DNA of 42,356 nucleotides, taken from Planctomicrobium piriforme (GTDB lineage Bacteria; Planctomycetota; Planctomycetia; Planctomycetales; Planctomycetaceae). The stretch covers positions 87,085 through 129,440 of the forward strand of contig CAMATH010000002.1 of the NCBI GenBank assembly GCA_945860955.1. The letters run 5' to 3'. The translations under genes and the position numbers were made by a program. The notes below the pieces were generated by a model. It saw only the letters and a list, made by a program, of their open reading frames with translations, searched no databases and was not told the origin of the DNA. Below are positions 25,270 to 35,254 of the stretch, piece after piece (within the stretch, counting starts at the first letter, position 1; each line of letters begins with the position of its first letter).

Positions 25270-25389
25270 GATCGGGTCAACGGTCACCCCGGCGATGTCG
25301 GCTCGGGTGGAAGGAAACTGTGGCGCAGACGGGCTGAGCCAGCGAGCGAGATACAATTCGGCTGACGCCGGATTCGAGAGGAACTGACA

Positions 25390-25758
25390 ATGATCCAGAT
25401 GCAAACCTTGATGGACGTGGCCGACAACACCGGCGCGAAGGTTGCTTACTGCATAAAGGTGTTGGGTGGCACGCACCGGCGTTACGCTGGCCTGGGCGAC
25501 ATTATTGTCGTCAGCATCAAAAAGGCGATTCCGGGTGGTGCGGTCAAGGCGGGTGATGTGGCCCGAGCCGTGATTGTACGGACACGAAAAGCGACCCGCC
25601 GCGACGATGGAAGCTATGTGAAGTTCGACCGCAACGCGGTCGTGCTGATCGACAATGAAAAGAACCCGAAAGGGACACGCATTTTCGGAGCCGTGGCGCG
25701 TGAGTTGCGCGATTCGGGCTTCATGCGGATTGTGAGCCTTGCGAGCGAGGTGGTTTAG
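25390..25758 (+). CDS. rplN: 50S ribosomal protein L14
   Basis: L14 lies on the subunit interface and binds RsfS. The 122-residue product, the normal family length, starts [20 protein letters not shown] and contains [20 protein letters not shown] and [29 protein letters not shown] lies upstream of the ATG. rplX follows after 2 nt, implying coupled translation. Confidence 0.98.
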   Translation: MIQMQTLMDVADNTGAKVAYCIKVLGGTHRRYAGLGDIIVVSIKKAIPGGAVKAGDVARAVIVRTRKATRRDDGSYVKFDRNAVVLIDNEKNPKGTRIFGAVARELRDSGFMRIVSLASEVV

Positions 25759-25760
25759 TC

Positions 25761-26117
25761 ATGCGAATCAAGGCCGGAGATGAAGTGGTCGTCCTCTGTG
25801 GCGACGACGCGAGCGAGACCCCGAAGAAGGTCACGCGGATCGTCCAGGGCGGAAAGAAGATTGTGGTCGAAGGGGTCAATCGCGTGTGGAAGCACGTGAA
25901 GCGTGGCCATCCGAAGAGTCCCCAGGGGGGTCGGCTTTCGATGGAGATGCCGATCGACACGTCGAATGTGTTGCTGTACTGCGCAAACTGCCGTCGGGGA
26001 GTTCGTGTGGGTTACAAGTACACGAACGACGGAGTGAAGTACCGGTGTTGCAGAAAGTGCAATGCGAATCTGGGAACAATCGGTAAGCCGCGTCCCCAGT
26101 ACGCTAAAAAGGGTTAG
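25761..26117 (+). CDS. rplX: 50S ribosomal protein L24
   Basis: L24 is an assembly initiator at the tunnel exit. The 118-residue product opens with the KOW motif MRIKAGDEVVVLCGDDASE and continues GGKKIVVEGVNRVWKHVKR. A zinc-type cysteine set CANC...RCCRKC lies at about residues 76-99, as in the C+ form of L24 seen in many bacteria. The next gene, rplE, is 257 nt away; that gap has a TACACT box preceded by TG (26150-26155) which could be an extended -10 promoter element. Confidence 0.97.
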   Translation: MRIKAGDEVVVLCGDDASETPKKVTRIVQGGKKIVVEGVNRVWKHVKRGHPKSPQGGRLSMEMPIDTSNVLLYCANCRRGVRVGYKYTNDGVKYRCCRKCNANLGTIGKPRPQYAKKG

Positions 26118-26374
26118 TCGCGAGGCTCCCGATTCGCGAGCCTGTCTGCTACACTCTCCGTCGCCTCTCCCCGGATCAGTCGATTCTCGGAGGGTCGACG
26201 GTGCTGCTGTTGTTGGGCGACGCCCGGGAGTGCGTGGTTTGACCCGAGGTTGACCTTTCTGAGTTGGCCGACGACCGGTGTCGACAGTGAGGATGACGAG
26301 AATCGTCTGGCGTGTGTGAATTCAAACCGGCCGTCGATGCGAAGGCGACGGCTTACGAAAGATTGTGGATTGCG

Positions 26375-26917
26375 ATGGCTCGATTGCTGGAAAAATACCG
26401 TGCGCAGGTGATGCCGCGGTTGGCGGAACAACTGGGCGTTAAAAACGTCCACGCGATCCCGCGTCTCACGAAAGTGGTCGTGAACATGGGGGTCGGGTCG
26501 GCGACGCAAGACCGAAAGCGTCTCGAAGAGGCCGCGAACAACCTGGCGACGATCACCGGACAGAAGCCGTTGATCACCAAGGCGAAGAAGGCGATCTCGG
26601 CGTTCCGTTTGCGTGAGGGAATGGAGATCGGCTGCAAGGTGACGCTCCGCGGGCTGCGGATGTACGAATTTGTCGACCGGATGATTTCGCTTGCCCTTCC
26701 TCGTGTCCGCGACTTCCGCGGATTGAGCCCCAAAGCGTTCGACGGACACGGCAATTACAGTCTCGGCCTCACAGAGCAACTGGTATTTCCGGAAGTTGAT
26801 GCGGACAAGACGAATTTTACGCAGGGGATGCACATCACCCTGGTGACTACGGCGAAGACCGACGCCGCGGCTCGCTTGCTGCTCAAGGAAATCGGAATGC
26901 CGTTCACAGCGGAATAG
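26375..26917 (+). CDS. rplE: 50S ribosomal protein L5
   Basis: L5 binds 5S rRNA in the central protuberance and touches S13. The 180-residue product from [20 protein letters not shown] matches the usual 179. Motifs are [60 protein letters not shown] and [20 protein letters not shown]. The frame is open upstream to a GTG at 26312, but those residues lack family similarity, so the family-length start is preferred although its ribosome binding site is weak. Confidence 0.95.
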   Translation: MARLLEKYRAQVMPRLAEQLGVKNVHAIPRLTKVVVNMGVGSATQDRKRLEEAANNLATITGQKPLITKAKKAISAFRLREGMEIGCKVTLRGLRMYEFVDRMISLALPRVRDFRGLSPKAFDGHGNYSLGLTEQLVFPEVDADKTNFTQGMHITLVTTAKTDAAARLLLKEIGMPFTAE

Positions 26918-26937
26918 GCTTGCACAGAGAGTAACAC

Positions 26938-27123
26938 ATGGCCAGCAAAGCGAAGATTGAGAAAGCCCGGCGCAAGCCGAAGTTCAGCAGCCGCGCGGAA
27001 CGGCGCTGTGCGTTGTGCGGACGGCCCCGAGCCGTTTACCGCAAGTTCAAACTGTGTAGGCTCTGTTTCCGGAACATGGCCCTCGACGGTCTGATTCCCG
27101 GTGTGAAGAAGGCGAGTTGGTGA
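26938..27123 (+). CDS. rpsN: 30S ribosomal protein S14, zinc (type Z) form
   Basis: S14 is a late-assembling protein of the 30S head. The 61-residue product is the short zinc-binding form: two CxxC pairs in [10 protein letters not shown] and [15 protein letters not shown], with C-terminal PGVKKASW. It lies in the standard position between rplE and rpsH, 20 nt after rplE and 4 nt before rpsH. Confidence 0.97.
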   Translation: MASKAKIEKARRKPKFSSRAERRCALCGRPRAVYRKFKLCRLCFRNMALDGLIPGVKKASW

Positions 27124-27127
27124 TCCC

Positions 27128-27529
27128 ATGATGACAGACCCTATTGCCGACATGCTGACCCGCATTCGCAACGCGGTGGCGATTGAACGGCCCTTTGTCG
27201 ACATTCCCGAATCGAAGTTGAAAGTGGGCGTCGCGGAAGTTCTGCAGCGCGAAGGTTACATCTGGGACTTTGAGTTGATTTCCGTCGAAGGCGCTCCGTG
27301 CCGGACTCTGCGGGTCAATCTCAAGTACGGACCGAATGGCGAGCGGGTGATCCAGGAGATCAGGCGGATCAGCAAACCTGGCTGCCGGGTGTACCGCCGG
27401 GCGGATCAGCTTGGAGTGGTACTCCAGGACATGGGGATCAGCATTCTGACGACCAGTCGCGGGATGTTGAGCAACCGTGAAGCGAAGGCCCAAAAGGTGG
27501 GTGGCGAAGTTTTGTGCAGCGTGAGCTGA
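27128..27529 (+). CDS. rpsH: 30S ribosomal protein S8
   Basis: S8 binds the central domain of 16S rRNA and in E. coli represses the spc operon. The 133-residue product contains DPIADMLTRIRNAVAIERP, KPGCRVYRRADQLGVVLQDM and the C-terminal GISILTTSRGMLSNREAKAQ with GGEVLCSV. Two adjacent ATGs (27128 and 27131) are possible starts. A 174-nt gap follows before rplF. Confidence 0.97.
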   Translation: MMTDPIADMLTRIRNAVAIERPFVDIPESKLKVGVAEVLQREGYIWDFELISVEGAPCRTLRVNLKYGPNGERVIQEIRRISKPGCRVYRRADQLGVVLQDMGISILTTSRGMLSNREAKAQKVGGEVLCSVS

Positions 27530-27703
27530 ACAGATTTGCGTCGGCTGGCCTGTGGTTCACTTCCGGGTCGGCGTGTGGTGAAGAGAACAGCATCGGCCGA
27601 TGTCGGCCGAGAATACAATCGCGTGGGAGTCCCCGGGAGAACGCTCCGGGGCGAATGGCCGGCGAGATGCCGGCTTGGCGAACCTGATTAGGTCGGATGC
27701 ACA

Positions 27704-28255
27704 ATGTCGCGTATCGGTAAGAAGCCTGTCCCTCTGCCTGCCGGCGTCACCGCCAAGGTCGACGGCACACAGTTGACAATCAAGGGTCCCAAAGGGGAAC
27801 TCAAACTGGCGGTCCACCCCGCCATGACTGTCGCGATTGACGATGCGACCAAGCAAGTCACGGTGACACGGCCCGACGACGCGGCCCAGAACCGCGCCCT
27901 GCACGGGTTGACCCGCGCACTGATCAATAACATGGTCAATGGCGTTGTCACTCCGTTCACAAAGAAGCTGGAAATCGTCGGCGTTGGCTATCAGGCCGCG
28001 TTGGCTGGAAAATTTTTGAACCTGTCGGTTGGGTTTGCAAACACCATCAAGCTGCCGGTTCCCCCGGGAGTGACCTGTGTGTTGGCAGACCCGACCCACA
28101 TCGCACTGACCGGCTGTGACCGTCAGGCGGTGGGACAGTTTGCCGCTGTCATTCGGCGTGTTCGTCCCCCCGAACCGTACAAGGGGAAGGGGATTCGATA
28201 CGAGGGTGAACACGTTCGCCGGAAGGCGGGCAAGGCGATGGCGAGCGGCGGTTGA
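27704..28255 (+). CDS. rplF: 50S ribosomal protein L6
   Basis: L6 stabilises the sarcin-ricin stem and factor-binding region. The 183-residue product starts [15 protein letters not shown] and has [60 protein letters not shown] and [20 protein letters not shown]. The 174-nt gap before it holds a perfect 12-bp palindrome CATCGGCCGATG and a TACAAT box near 27613 without a recognisable -35. Confidence 0.98.
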   Translation: MSRIGKKPVPLPAGVTAKVDGTQLTIKGPKGELKLAVHPAMTVAIDDATKQVTVTRPDDAAQNRALHGLTRALINNMVNGVVTPFTKKLEIVGVGYQAALAGKFLNLSVGFANTIKLPVPPGVTCVLADPTHIALTGCDRQAVGQFAAVIRRVRPPEPYKGKGIRYEGEHVRRKAGKAMASGG

Positions 28256-28332
28256 TCAAGAGCGACCGGCGGACGGTCTTTGTGGGACCATCCAGGCGGA
28301 ACGAGCGGGAATCGTACAGGAGTGGAGTCGAG

Positions 28333-28701
28333 ATGAGTGTCGTGAAACGCAGAGCGCATCAGAAGCAGGTGCGCGCTTGGCGTGTCCGCAAACGGGTTCG
28401 TGGAACCGCCGAGCGGCCCCGTCTGACGGTATTCCGCAGCAACAAGCACATTTACGCCCAGATCATCGACGATGGTCGGGGCTGTTCGCTGTGCGCGGCG
28501 AGTACCTCGGAAGTCGCGCTGCTGGCCAAGGGAGCCAACGGTGGCAACCGTTCGGCGGCGACGATTGTGGGCAAGGCCCTGGCCGAGCGTGCTTTGGCCG
28601 CTGGCATTAAGGATGTCGCCTTTGACCGCGGTGCGTACCGTTATCACGGCCGAGTCGCCGCGTTGGCTGATGCCGCCCGCGAAGCCGGACTCAACTTCTA
28701 A
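28333..28701 (+). CDS. rplR: 50S ribosomal protein L18
   Basis: L18 binds 5S rRNA together with L5. The 122-residue product from [20 protein letters not shown] has [38 protein letters not shown] and the C-terminal [25 protein letters not shown] lies 10 nt before the ATG; open frame upstream of it lacks similarity. Confidence 0.97.
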   Translation: MSVVKRRAHQKQVRAWRVRKRVRGTAERPRLTVFRSNKHIYAQIIDDGRGCSLCAASTSEVALLAKGANGGNRSAATIVGKALAERALAAGIKDVAFDRGAYRYHGRVAALADAAREAGLNF

Positions 28702-28719
28702 TCCCGAGAGGAACTACAC

Positions 28720-29223
28720 ATGGCTGCGGAAAAATCGTCTCGGGACCAGGGACATGGCCAGAATCAGGGCCAGGAAAAGGTCGTTCAGATCCGGCGTTGT
28801 GCATGCGTTGTAAAAGGTGGACGTCGCTTCACCTTCACGGCCTTGGTCGTTCTGGGTGATCACAAGGGGAAGGTCGGCTGGGGCTACGGCAAAGCGACTG
28901 AAGTTCCTCAGGCGGTCGAGAAAGCCGTCAAGGGGACCGGGCGCACCACCGTCACTGTTCCGCTGGTACAGACCACGATTCCCCATCTTGTCGAGGGGCG
29001 GTTTGGGTCGGCGAAAGTCGTGCTGATCCCCGCGATGCCAGGAACGGGCGTTATTGCAGGCAACACGGTTCGGGCGGTGCTCGAGTCGGCCGGCATTCAG
29101 GACGTCTTGACCAAGAGCCGCGGGTCCTCGAATCCAATGAATCTGGTCCGTGCGACCATTGATGCACTCAGTCAATTGCGCACCCGCGAGCAAGTCGCCC
29201 GGCTGCGAGGAGTGGATATCTAA
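28720..29223 (+). CDS. rpsE: 30S ribosomal protein S5
   Basis: S5 is at the mRNA entry site and affects accuracy. The 167-residue product has the double-stranded-RNA-like N domain [60 protein letters not shown] and [20 protein letters not shown]. The last base of its stop codon is the first base of the rplO start. rpmD, which usually stands between them, is missing. Confidence 0.98.
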   Translation: MAAEKSSRDQGHGQNQGQEKVVQIRRCACVVKGGRRFTFTALVVLGDHKGKVGWGYGKATEVPQAVEKAVKGTGRTTVTVPLVQTTIPHLVEGRFGSAKVVLIPAMPGTGVIAGNTVRAVLESAGIQDVLTKSRGSSNPMNLVRATIDALSQLRTREQVARLRGVDI

Positions 29224-29672
29224 TGCAAATCAACGACGTCCATCGCGGCATTCAGAAGAACAAGGCGCGAAAGCGCGTCGGTCGCGGCATCGGTTCCGGT
29301 CACGGCAAGACCGCCGGCCGCGGCGACAAGGGACACTCTGCCCATTCCGGCCATGCCAAGCGGTTCGCGTTTGAGGGGGGCCAGAAGCAGGCCTTCCGCC
29401 GCGTCGCGAAGTTCGGCTTTAGCAACAAGTACCACGCGACGACTGTCGCGATTGTCAACTTGGCCGTCCTCGAAGAACGTTTCGAAGCGGGTTCAGTGGT
29501 TGATGAGGCGGCGCTGCGTGGTAAGGGACTGGTGAAGGGGGAGTGGGATTCGATCAAGATTCTCGGCAACGGAACGTTGACGAAGAAGCTTTCGGTCAAG
29601 GCCAATGACTTTTCCGCGTCGGCCGAGGCGAAGATCGTCGCCGTCGGCGGCTCGGTTGAGCGGGTCGTCTGA
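29223..29672 (+). CDS. rplO: 50S ribosomal protein L15
   Basis: L15 is a 50S assembly protein. The 149-residue product has the Gly/Lys-rich N-terminal stretch KRVGRGIGSGHGKTAGRGDK, FEGGQKQAFRRVAKFGFSN, and the C-terminal domain KILGNGTLTKKLSVKANDF. The ATG overlaps the rpsE stop by one base (TAATG), a clear translational coupling. Confidence 0.97.
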   Translation: MQINDVHRGIQKNKARKRVGRGIGSGHGKTAGRGDKGHSAHSGHAKRFAFEGGQKQAFRRVAKFGFSNKYHATTVAIVNLAVLEERFEAGSVVDEAALRGKGLVKGEWDSIKILGNGTLTKKLSVKANDFSASAEAKIVAVGGSVERVV

Positions 29673-29757
29673 GACTTACGCGCGATTGGGGAGCGGCGAC
29701 TTCGGGCAGCGGACGCCCGGCCCTCTTCGAAGATCCCAGACCGGATGCTGAACCAGC

Positions 29758-31113
29758 ATGTTCGAAAAATTCATCACTGTCTTTAAGATTCCCGAGCTTC
29801 GCCGCAAGATCTGGCTGACGCTGGTGCTCCTGTGCGTGTATCGGTTGGGGTATTACATCACCCTGCCGAACATCGATCAGACCCAGATCAAGGCGAACAT
29901 GGAGAAGATGCAGGCGGACACCACCATGGGACAGACGTTCCAACTGGTGCAGTTGTTTTCCGCGTCTGACTTCGGGAACGCGACGATTTTCGGGCTCGGA
30001 ATCATGCCGTACATCTCGGCATCGATCATTCTGCAGCTTCTGGCGAGCGTCTGGCCACCGTTGGAGAAGCTCCAGAAAGAGGGTGAGGTCGGGCGGAAAA
30101 AAATCAACGAATACACGCGCTATCTCACCGTGTTTTTGTGTCTTTTCCAGAGCATCATGTGGCTGTCGTATGTTAAGAATACGATGGGTTCGGATGCGGT
30201 CTACTCAAACTACAACGACTGGTACGCTAACCTGGGGAACGTCATTACGATGACGGCCGGGAGCGTGTTCTTGATGTGGGTGGGAGAGCAGATCGACGAG
30301 TACGGGGTCGGGAACGGCATTTCCTTGCTGATCATGGCGGGCATTTTAGCGCGTGTTCCGAAGGCCATTGTTGAGCTGTACAAGGATTACTTCGCGGGCC
30401 CCAATGGTGTCCATCTGGGTGGCGACAACGGGGTGGAGAGTCTGGTGATTTTGGCGGTTCTGTTTGTCGCCGTGGTTGTTGGAGTGATCTACATCACCCA
30501 GGGCCAACGGCGCATACCCACACAAAGTGCCAAACATGTTCGCGGCCGACGGGTGTTTGGCGGGCAAAAGCAGTTCCTGCCATTGAAAGTCAATCAGGCA
30601 GGCGTGATGCCGATCATTTTCGCCTCCAGTCTTCTGATGTTCCCCACGATCATTTTGAATTGGTTGGGGAAGACGTCGATGGGTGACTGGGGTTGGGTTC
30701 AGGCGTTGCGGGGAAGTTTCAGCGGCGAGCGGGGCTTTGTTTACAGCCTCTGCTATGTCGGCTTGATTTACTTCTTCTGCTACTTCTGGACAGCCATCAC
30801 GTTCAATCCCAAGGAAATCGCGAACAACCTCCGTGACTACGGCAGTTTCATCCCTGGACACCGACCCGGGAAGCGAACTGCTGAGTACCTTGAGCGTGTG
30901 ATGATGCGAATCACCTATGTCGGTGCCGCTTTCCTGTCTTTGGTGGCTGTCATCCCGACCATTGTTCAGGACCTTTTGGGAACGCCGTTCGTCGTCGCAA
31001 GTTTCTTCGGTGGCACCGGGTTGTTGATTGTTGTGTCGGTCGGACTCGACTTGATCCAGAAGATCGACAGTCACTTGGTGATGCGTAATTACGGAGGGTT
31101 GCTGGAATCGTAG
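29758..31113 (+). CDS. secY: Protein translocase channel subunit SecY
   Basis: SecY is the inner-membrane channel of the Sec export system, working with SecE/SecG and the motor SecA. The 451-residue product has about ten hydrophobic segments; visible family motifs are LGIMPYISASIILQLLASVW, YTRYLTVFLCLFQSIMWLSY, the GNGISLLIMAGILARVP segment and PTQSAKHVRGRRVFGGQKQF, LKVNQAGVMPIIFASSLLMF, and FNPKEIANNLRDYGSFIPGH with RPGKRTAEYL. It follows rplO by 85 nt. adk, which often follows secY, is absent. Confidence 0.98.
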   Translation: MFEKFITVFKIPELRRKIWLTLVLLCVYRLGYYITLPNIDQTQIKANMEKMQADTTMGQTFQLVQLFSASDFGNATIFGLGIMPYISASIILQLLASVWPPLEKLQKEGEVGRKKINEYTRYLTVFLCLFQSIMWLSYVKNTMGSDAVYSNYNDWYANLGNVITMTAGSVFLMWVGEQIDEYGVGNGISLLIMAGILARVPKAIVELYKDYFAGPNGVHLGGDNGVESLVILAVLFVAVVVGVIYITQGQRRIPTQSAKHVRGRRVFGGQKQFLPLKVNQAGVMPIIFASSLLMFPTIILNWLGKTSMGDWGWVQALRGSFSGERGFVYSLCYVGLIYFFCYFWTAITFNPKEIANNLRDYGSFIPGHRPGKRTAEYLERVMMRITYVGAAFLSLVAVIPTIVQDLLGTPFVVASFFGGTGLLIVVSVGLDLIQKIDSHLVMRNYGGLLES

Positions 31114-31159
31114 TCAGCGCTGGCGATAGGGCGGTTCGCCCGCTGAATGGGGGTGCGTC

Positions 31160-31927
31160 GTGATTACACTGAAGCGTCCCCGCGAAATCGAGTTGATGCG
31201 GGAAGCCGGTCGATTGGTTGGCAAGGCGCATGCCTTGGTTCGCGACATGATTGCCCCCGGGATCACGACCGCAGAGATCGACCTGGCGGTGGAGGCGCTG
31301 TTTGAGAAGCACGGGGCGCATCCGCTGTTTAAGGGGGTGGCTGGAAAGGTACCGTTTCCTGCTGTCTGTTGTATTTCGGTGAACGAGCAGGTGGTTCACG
31401 GAATCCCAGGCACTCGGGTTCTAGTCGAGGGCGATATTGTCAAAGTGGACACCGGCTGTCGGCTGGATGGCTGGTGTGGAGATTCCGCCTGGAGTTATGC
31501 GGTCGGTCAGATCGACCCATTGGGCCAGCGGTTGATGAAGATTGGTCAAGAGAATTTGGAACTGGCGATTCGCGAGATGGGCCGGCGGGAGCGCTGGTCC
31601 GAGATTGCCAGTCTGATGGAGAAACACGTTCGTGAGGCGGGTTTCAGCGTCGTGGAACAGTTTGTTGGCCACGGAATCGGTCGGGAGATGCACGAGGATC
31701 CCCAGGTTCCGAATTTTGTCAGCAAGCAGTTGTTGCGACAGGATTTCAAGATCGTTCCGGGTCTGGTTTTGGCAATTGAGCCGATGGTCAATGCTGGGAC
31801 AAAGTCCGTGAGGATTTTGAGGGACCACTGGACGGTGGAGACGAAGGATAAAAAGCCAAGTGTGCATTTCGAGCATACCGTGGCAATGACGGAATCGGGA
31901 CCGGTTGTGCTGACGGACGGCACGTAA
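31160..31927 (+). CDS. map: Methionine aminopeptidase type I
   Basis: Removes the initiator methionine from nascent proteins, using two metal ions. The 255-residue product has the fold-typical [39 protein letters not shown], and all five expected metal ligands: two aspartates in [17 protein letters not shown], the histidine of [13 protein letters not shown], and the glutamates of [11 protein letters not shown] and [10 protein letters not shown]. It starts at GTG with a GGGGG run upstream. infA, often the next gene, is missing. Confidence 0.96.
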   Translation: MITLKRPREIELMREAGRLVGKAHALVRDMIAPGITTAEIDLAVEALFEKHGAHPLFKGVAGKVPFPAVCCISVNEQVVHGIPGTRVLVEGDIVKVDTGCRLDGWCGDSAWSYAVGQIDPLGQRLMKIGQENLELAIREMGRRERWSEIASLMEKHVREAGFSVVEQFVGHGIGREMHEDPQVPNFVSKQLLRQDFKIVPGLVLAIEPMVNAGTKSVRILRDHWTVETKDKKPSVHFEHTVAMTESGPVVLTDGT

Positions 31928-31931
31928 CGTA

Positions 31932-31959
31932 TCGGTGAAGAACAGTCGGTGAAGAACAG
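31932..31959 (+). repeat. 14-bp direct tandem repeat
   Basis: TCGGTGAAGAACAG occurs twice head-to-tail (31932-31945 and 31946-31959), directly after the map stop and 14 bp before the -35 box of the rpmJ promoter. Either replication slippage or paired binding sites could explain it. Confidence 0.6.
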
Positions 31960-31973
31960 ACAGTCGCGTACGC

Positions 31974-32003
31974 TTGTCAAAGCGTGGCGATATCGCATAT
32001 AGT
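31974..32003 (+). promoter_or_regulatory. Probable promoter of rpmJ-rpsM group (alpha operon)
   Basis: -35 box TTGTCA (31974-31979), 18-bp spacer, -10 box TATAGT (31998-32003). It lies 52 nt before the rpmJ start and could drive rpmJ, rpsM, rpsK, rpsD, rpoA and rplQ. Confidence 0.6.
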
Positions 32004-32054
32004 GTCGGATCTGGCCGAGGCCGTGGTCCGCCGCCAGCTTCCTGTGAGAGAGCG

Positions 32055-32171
32055 ATGAAGATTCGAGCGAGTGTGAAGCGAGTTTGTGAAGGCTGCAAGG
32101 TGGTTCGGCGCAAAGGGCGTGTTTACGTCATTTGTTCTTCGAATCCCCGCCACAAGCAACGACAGGGTTGA
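32055..32171 (+). CDS. rpmJ: 50S ribosomal protein L36, zinc form
   Basis: The smallest 50S protein, 38 residues: [20 protein letters not shown] followed by [18 protein letters not shown]. The zinc ligands of the C+ form are present (CxxC, then C and H). GAGAGAG precedes the ATG. A longer open frame upstream has no similarity. The 204-nt gap to rpsM shows no gene. Confidence 0.97.
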   Translation: MKIRASVKRVCEGCKVVRRKGRVYVICSSNPRHKQRQG

Positions 32172-32375
32172 TCGTTCCGACAACCCGTTGGGGTGGGTGA
32201 GTTCGTTCGAAGATTCGCCCGTGGATTGCGCTGCGAATTGAGCAGTCAACAGTGGCTGACCCGAACTGGGTCGCCGAAACAATAAGACCCTGAACAATCA
32301 GACAAGTTGCGACATCGGGACCGGCGAAATTCGCTGGCCCCGAACTGTCGTTTTTGGGACTGTGGAGAGTGCTGA

Positions 32376-32759
32376 ATGCCACGTATTTCCGGCGTCGACA
32401 TCCCGGCTGACAAGCCAACCTACATTTCGCTCCGATACCTCTTCGGGATCGGGCCGACAACTGCTGTGGAGATCTGTCGAACCCTCGGGTTGGATCTACA
32501 GCGGGCTGCGCGGGAATTGTCTGACGACGATCTGGCACGGATTGCGACTCTCCTCGACAAGGAATACGTGATCGAGGGTCAGTTGCGGCGGAAGATTCAG
32601 CAGGACATTGCCCGCCTGCGGGACATCAGCAGCTACCGTGGCTTTCGGCATCGCCGGGGGTTGCCGGTTCGCGGTCAGCGCACCCGAACGAATTCGCGAA
32701 CCCGCAAGGGGCCGCGAAAGACGGTTGCTGGCAAGAAGGGCGTGAAGGAATTGCGATAG
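32376..32759 (+). CDS. rpsM: 30S ribosomal protein S13
   Basis: S13 bridges the subunits at the head and contacts P-site tRNA. The 127-residue product has MPRISGVDIPADKPTYISLR, YLFGIGPTTAVEICRTLGLD, RDISSYRGFRHRRGLPVRGQ and RTRTNSRTRKGPRKTVAGKK. Standard position at the head of the alpha cluster. Confidence 0.98.
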   Translation: MPRISGVDIPADKPTYISLRYLFGIGPTTAVEICRTLGLDLQRAARELSDDDLARIATLLDKEYVIEGQLRRKIQQDIARLRDISSYRGFRHRRGLPVRGQRTRTNSRTRKGPRKTVAGKKGVKELR

Positions 32760-32888
32760 TCGTACTGGCGACGTGCCGGCGACTGTTCCGAGGCGAGTGC
32801 CTCGGCGGCGAGACCCCGACCGGAAACGGGGACCATTCGAGTTTGAGGTTACAGGGTTCGTGTTTCGCATCGATCGCGGAGTTCAGGC

Positions 32889-33269
32889 GTGAGTAAGGCT
32901 GTCCGAAAGAAGATCCGCCGCAATGTGGCGAAGGCGGTCGCCCACATCAAGGCGACGTTTAACAACACCACGGTGACAATCACCGACGTCAATGGCGATG
33001 TGTTGTGCTGGGCCACGGCGGGAACGTCGGGCTTCAAGGGAAGCCGCAAGAGTACGCCCTTCGCGGCTCAACGGGCCGCCGAGACCGTCGCCGAGAAGGC
33101 GTCGAAGTTCGGCGTCAAGGAATTGGAAGTCCGGGTGAAGGGGCCAGGGTCGGGCCGCGAGAGTGCGATTACCGGGCTGCAAGCAGCCGGCCTGTCCATC
33201 AAATCAATTGAGGATGTGACTCCGCTGCCTCACAATGGCTGTCGCCCTCCGAAGCGTCGACGCGTCTGA
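32889..33269 (+). CDS. rpsK: 30S ribosomal protein S11
   Basis: S11 lies on the 30S platform near the mRNA exit. The 126-residue product has [60 protein letters not shown] and the C-terminal [18 protein letters not shown], all diagnostic. The start is GTG at 32889. Confidence 0.98.
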   Translation: MSKAVRKKIRRNVAKAVAHIKATFNNTTVTITDVNGDVLCWATAGTSGFKGSRKSTPFAAQRAAETVAEKASKFGVKELEVRVKGPGSGRESAITGLQAAGLSIKSIEDVTPLPHNGCRPPKRRRV

Positions 33270-33442
33270 TTGCGGTCAGCGGCTTCTCGAGCAAGCCTCC
33301 CGCATGGCGAGACGGCTCAGCATGAAGACATCGCCGACGACACTTTTAGACCGACCCACACAGTAACCTACACAGATTTTTCAGACTGCAGGCGAATCGG
33401 CCGCAGTACCCAAAACAGCCTGCCAACGGACCGAAACAAAAC

Positions 33443-34075
33443 ATGGGACGCTACACAGGACCGGTCTGCCGGTTGTGCCGCCGCGAAGGCGTGAAGCTTT
33501 TTCTGAAGACGTTGCGATGCGATTCTCCTAAGTGCGCTTTGGAGAAGCGGGGCGAACAGGCTCCGGGTATGCACACGCAAAAACGGCGTAAGACGAGCGA
33601 CTACGGTGCCCGCTTGCGTGAGAAGCAAAAGGTCAAACGTTATTTTGGCGTCTACGAAAAGCAGTTCCGCCGGTATATGGATCTGGCGAGCCGCTCGAAG
33701 GGAAACACCGGCAGCACGCTGATGACGCTGTTGGAACGTCGCCTGGACAACATCGTCCATCGGCTGGGGTTCGCCGGCAACCGCCGGACCGCCCGGCAGC
33801 TTGTCGTTCACGGACACATTTGCGTGAATGGCCGGAAGGTCACGGTTCCCAGTCTGCTGGTGCGGGCGGGGGATACGGTTTCCGTCAAGGCGCGACCGAA
33901 GAGCCTTCGTTTTGTGAAGCAGAGTCTCGAGGCGTTTTCCGGCCGCCTTCCCGATTTTCTCGCTGTCGATTCCGCCGGGGATTCGCCTTCGGGTCGAGTC
34001 TTGCGGCTGCCAGGTGAGACCGACTGGTCGTTGCCGGTCCAGACGGCGCTGATCATCGAGTTCCTGTCCCGATAA
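33443..34075 (+). CDS. rpsD: 30S ribosomal protein S4, zinc form
   Basis: S4 nucleates the 30S body and, in E. coli, represses the alpha operon. The 210-residue product begins MGRYTGPVCRLCRREGVKLF with a four-cysteine N-terminal set (CRLC...C...C) typical of the zinc form, then QKVKRYFGVYEKQFRRY and the S4 RNA-binding domain RLDNIVHRLGFAGNRRTARQ with LVVHGHICVNGRKVTVPS. The C-terminus SRVLxxP-like region differs from E. coli. It follows a 173-nt gap in which I see no gene. Confidence 0.97.
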   Translation: MGRYTGPVCRLCRREGVKLFLKTLRCDSPKCALEKRGEQAPGMHTQKRRKTSDYGARLREKQKVKRYFGVYEKQFRRYMDLASRSKGNTGSTLMTLLERRLDNIVHRLGFAGNRRTARQLVVHGHICVNGRKVTVPSLLVRAGDTVSVKARPKSLRFVKQSLEAFSGRLPDFLAVDSAGDSPSGRVLRLPGETDWSLPVQTALIIEFLSR

Positions 34076-34155
34076 CCCTGTTTGGAGTTCTGGCGGGCCA
34101 GCTTCGCATGCGAGGCGGTTTACCGCGGGACGGTTTTTAGAGGAGAGACACTGCG

Positions 34156-35163
34156 ATGCGAATTCGTTGGCGCGGGCTCGAGCTGCCGAACAGTGCGGTT
34201 GCCAGCCCCGAGAACACAGCGACCTACGGCAAATTCACAGCCGAGCCGTTTGAGCGCGGCTTCGGTGTGACTGTGGGCAACAGCCTGCGACGTATTCTCC
34301 TCTCCAGTCTGGAAGGAAGCGCGGTCACTCAGGCGAAGTTTCAGGGTGTGCAGCATGAATTCACGACGATCCCCGGGGTCGTCGAAGATGTGACCGACAT
34401 CATCCTGAACATCAAGTCGCTGGTGGTGAAGAGCTACAGCGTCGAGCCACGCAAGATTCGGATCGAGCGGAACAAGAAGGGTCTTGTGACGGCTGGGGAC
34501 ATCCAGACCGACGATCAGGTCGAGATTCTGAATCGCGACTTCGTCATCGCGACGATGACCGAGGACGTCCCGCTCAATATCGAGCTGACGGTCGAGAATG
34601 GCCGTGGGTTCTTGCCGGCGACCGAACACTATCAGCGAAGTCCCGAGATCGGTGTGATTCCGGTCGACGCGATTTTCGCTCCGGTCACCCGCGTTCGCTA
34701 CAAGATCGAAGAGACCCGGGTGGGTCAGCGGACGAACTACGACAAGCTGATTCTGGAGATCTGGACCAACGGTACGACCACGCCCGAGATGGCGCTGGTG
34801 GAAGCTGCCAAGATTCTGCGGAAGCACTTGAATCCGTTCATTACCTACCGTGAACCAGGCCCCGAGATGCCGCCCGATCGTGGCAACTTGCTGGGGATGG
34901 CTGAGGCGACCGGGTACAGCCCGCTCGACCTCGATATGGAAGACAAACTCAGCCGCAGTCTGGCTGAGTTGAATCTGTCCGTCCGGGCGACGAATTGCCT
35001 GGAGTCGGAAGGAATCAATACCGTTCGCGACCTGGTTTCGCGGACGGAGGAGCAGTTGCTCCAAGTGCGCAACTTTGGTGAGACCACGTTGCAGGAAGTG
35101 CGTGAACGGCTGGAGGCGATTGGCCTGCGGCTCGGTCAGCGTCCCGTCTCGTCCCGCAAGTAG
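34156..35163 (+). CDS. rpoA: RNA polymerase alpha subunit
   Basis: The alpha dimer scaffolds RNA polymerase assembly; its C-terminal domain binds UP elements and activators. The 335-residue product has the N-terminal dimer motifs [20 protein letters not shown] and [20 protein letters not shown], the [13 protein letters not shown] segment, [20 protein letters not shown], and the C-terminal domain [20 protein letters not shown]. The arginine equivalent to E. coli R265 (VRATNCL) is present. GAGGAGAG lies before the ATG. Confidence 0.98.
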   Translation: MRIRWRGLELPNSAVASPENTATYGKFTAEPFERGFGVTVGNSLRRILLSSLEGSAVTQAKFQGVQHEFTTIPGVVEDVTDIILNIKSLVVKSYSVEPRKIRIERNKKGLVTAGDIQTDDQVEILNRDFVIATMTEDVPLNIELTVENGRGFLPATEHYQRSPEIGVIPVDAIFAPVTRVRYKIEETRVGQRTNYDKLILEIWTNGTTTPEMALVEAAKILRKHLNPFITYREPGPEMPPDRGNLLGMAEATGYSPLDLDMEDKLSRSLAELNLSVRATNCLESEGINTVRDLVSRTEEQLLQVRNFGETTLQEVRERLEAIGLRLGQRPVSSRK

Positions 35164-35254
35164 TTTTCCAGGTCTGCCAAGTCACCGGTCAGTTCGGCAT
35201 CCGGTTTGGGGGGAGAAGCACCCCGCCGGCATTTTTGTTGAAGGCGTCAGTACC

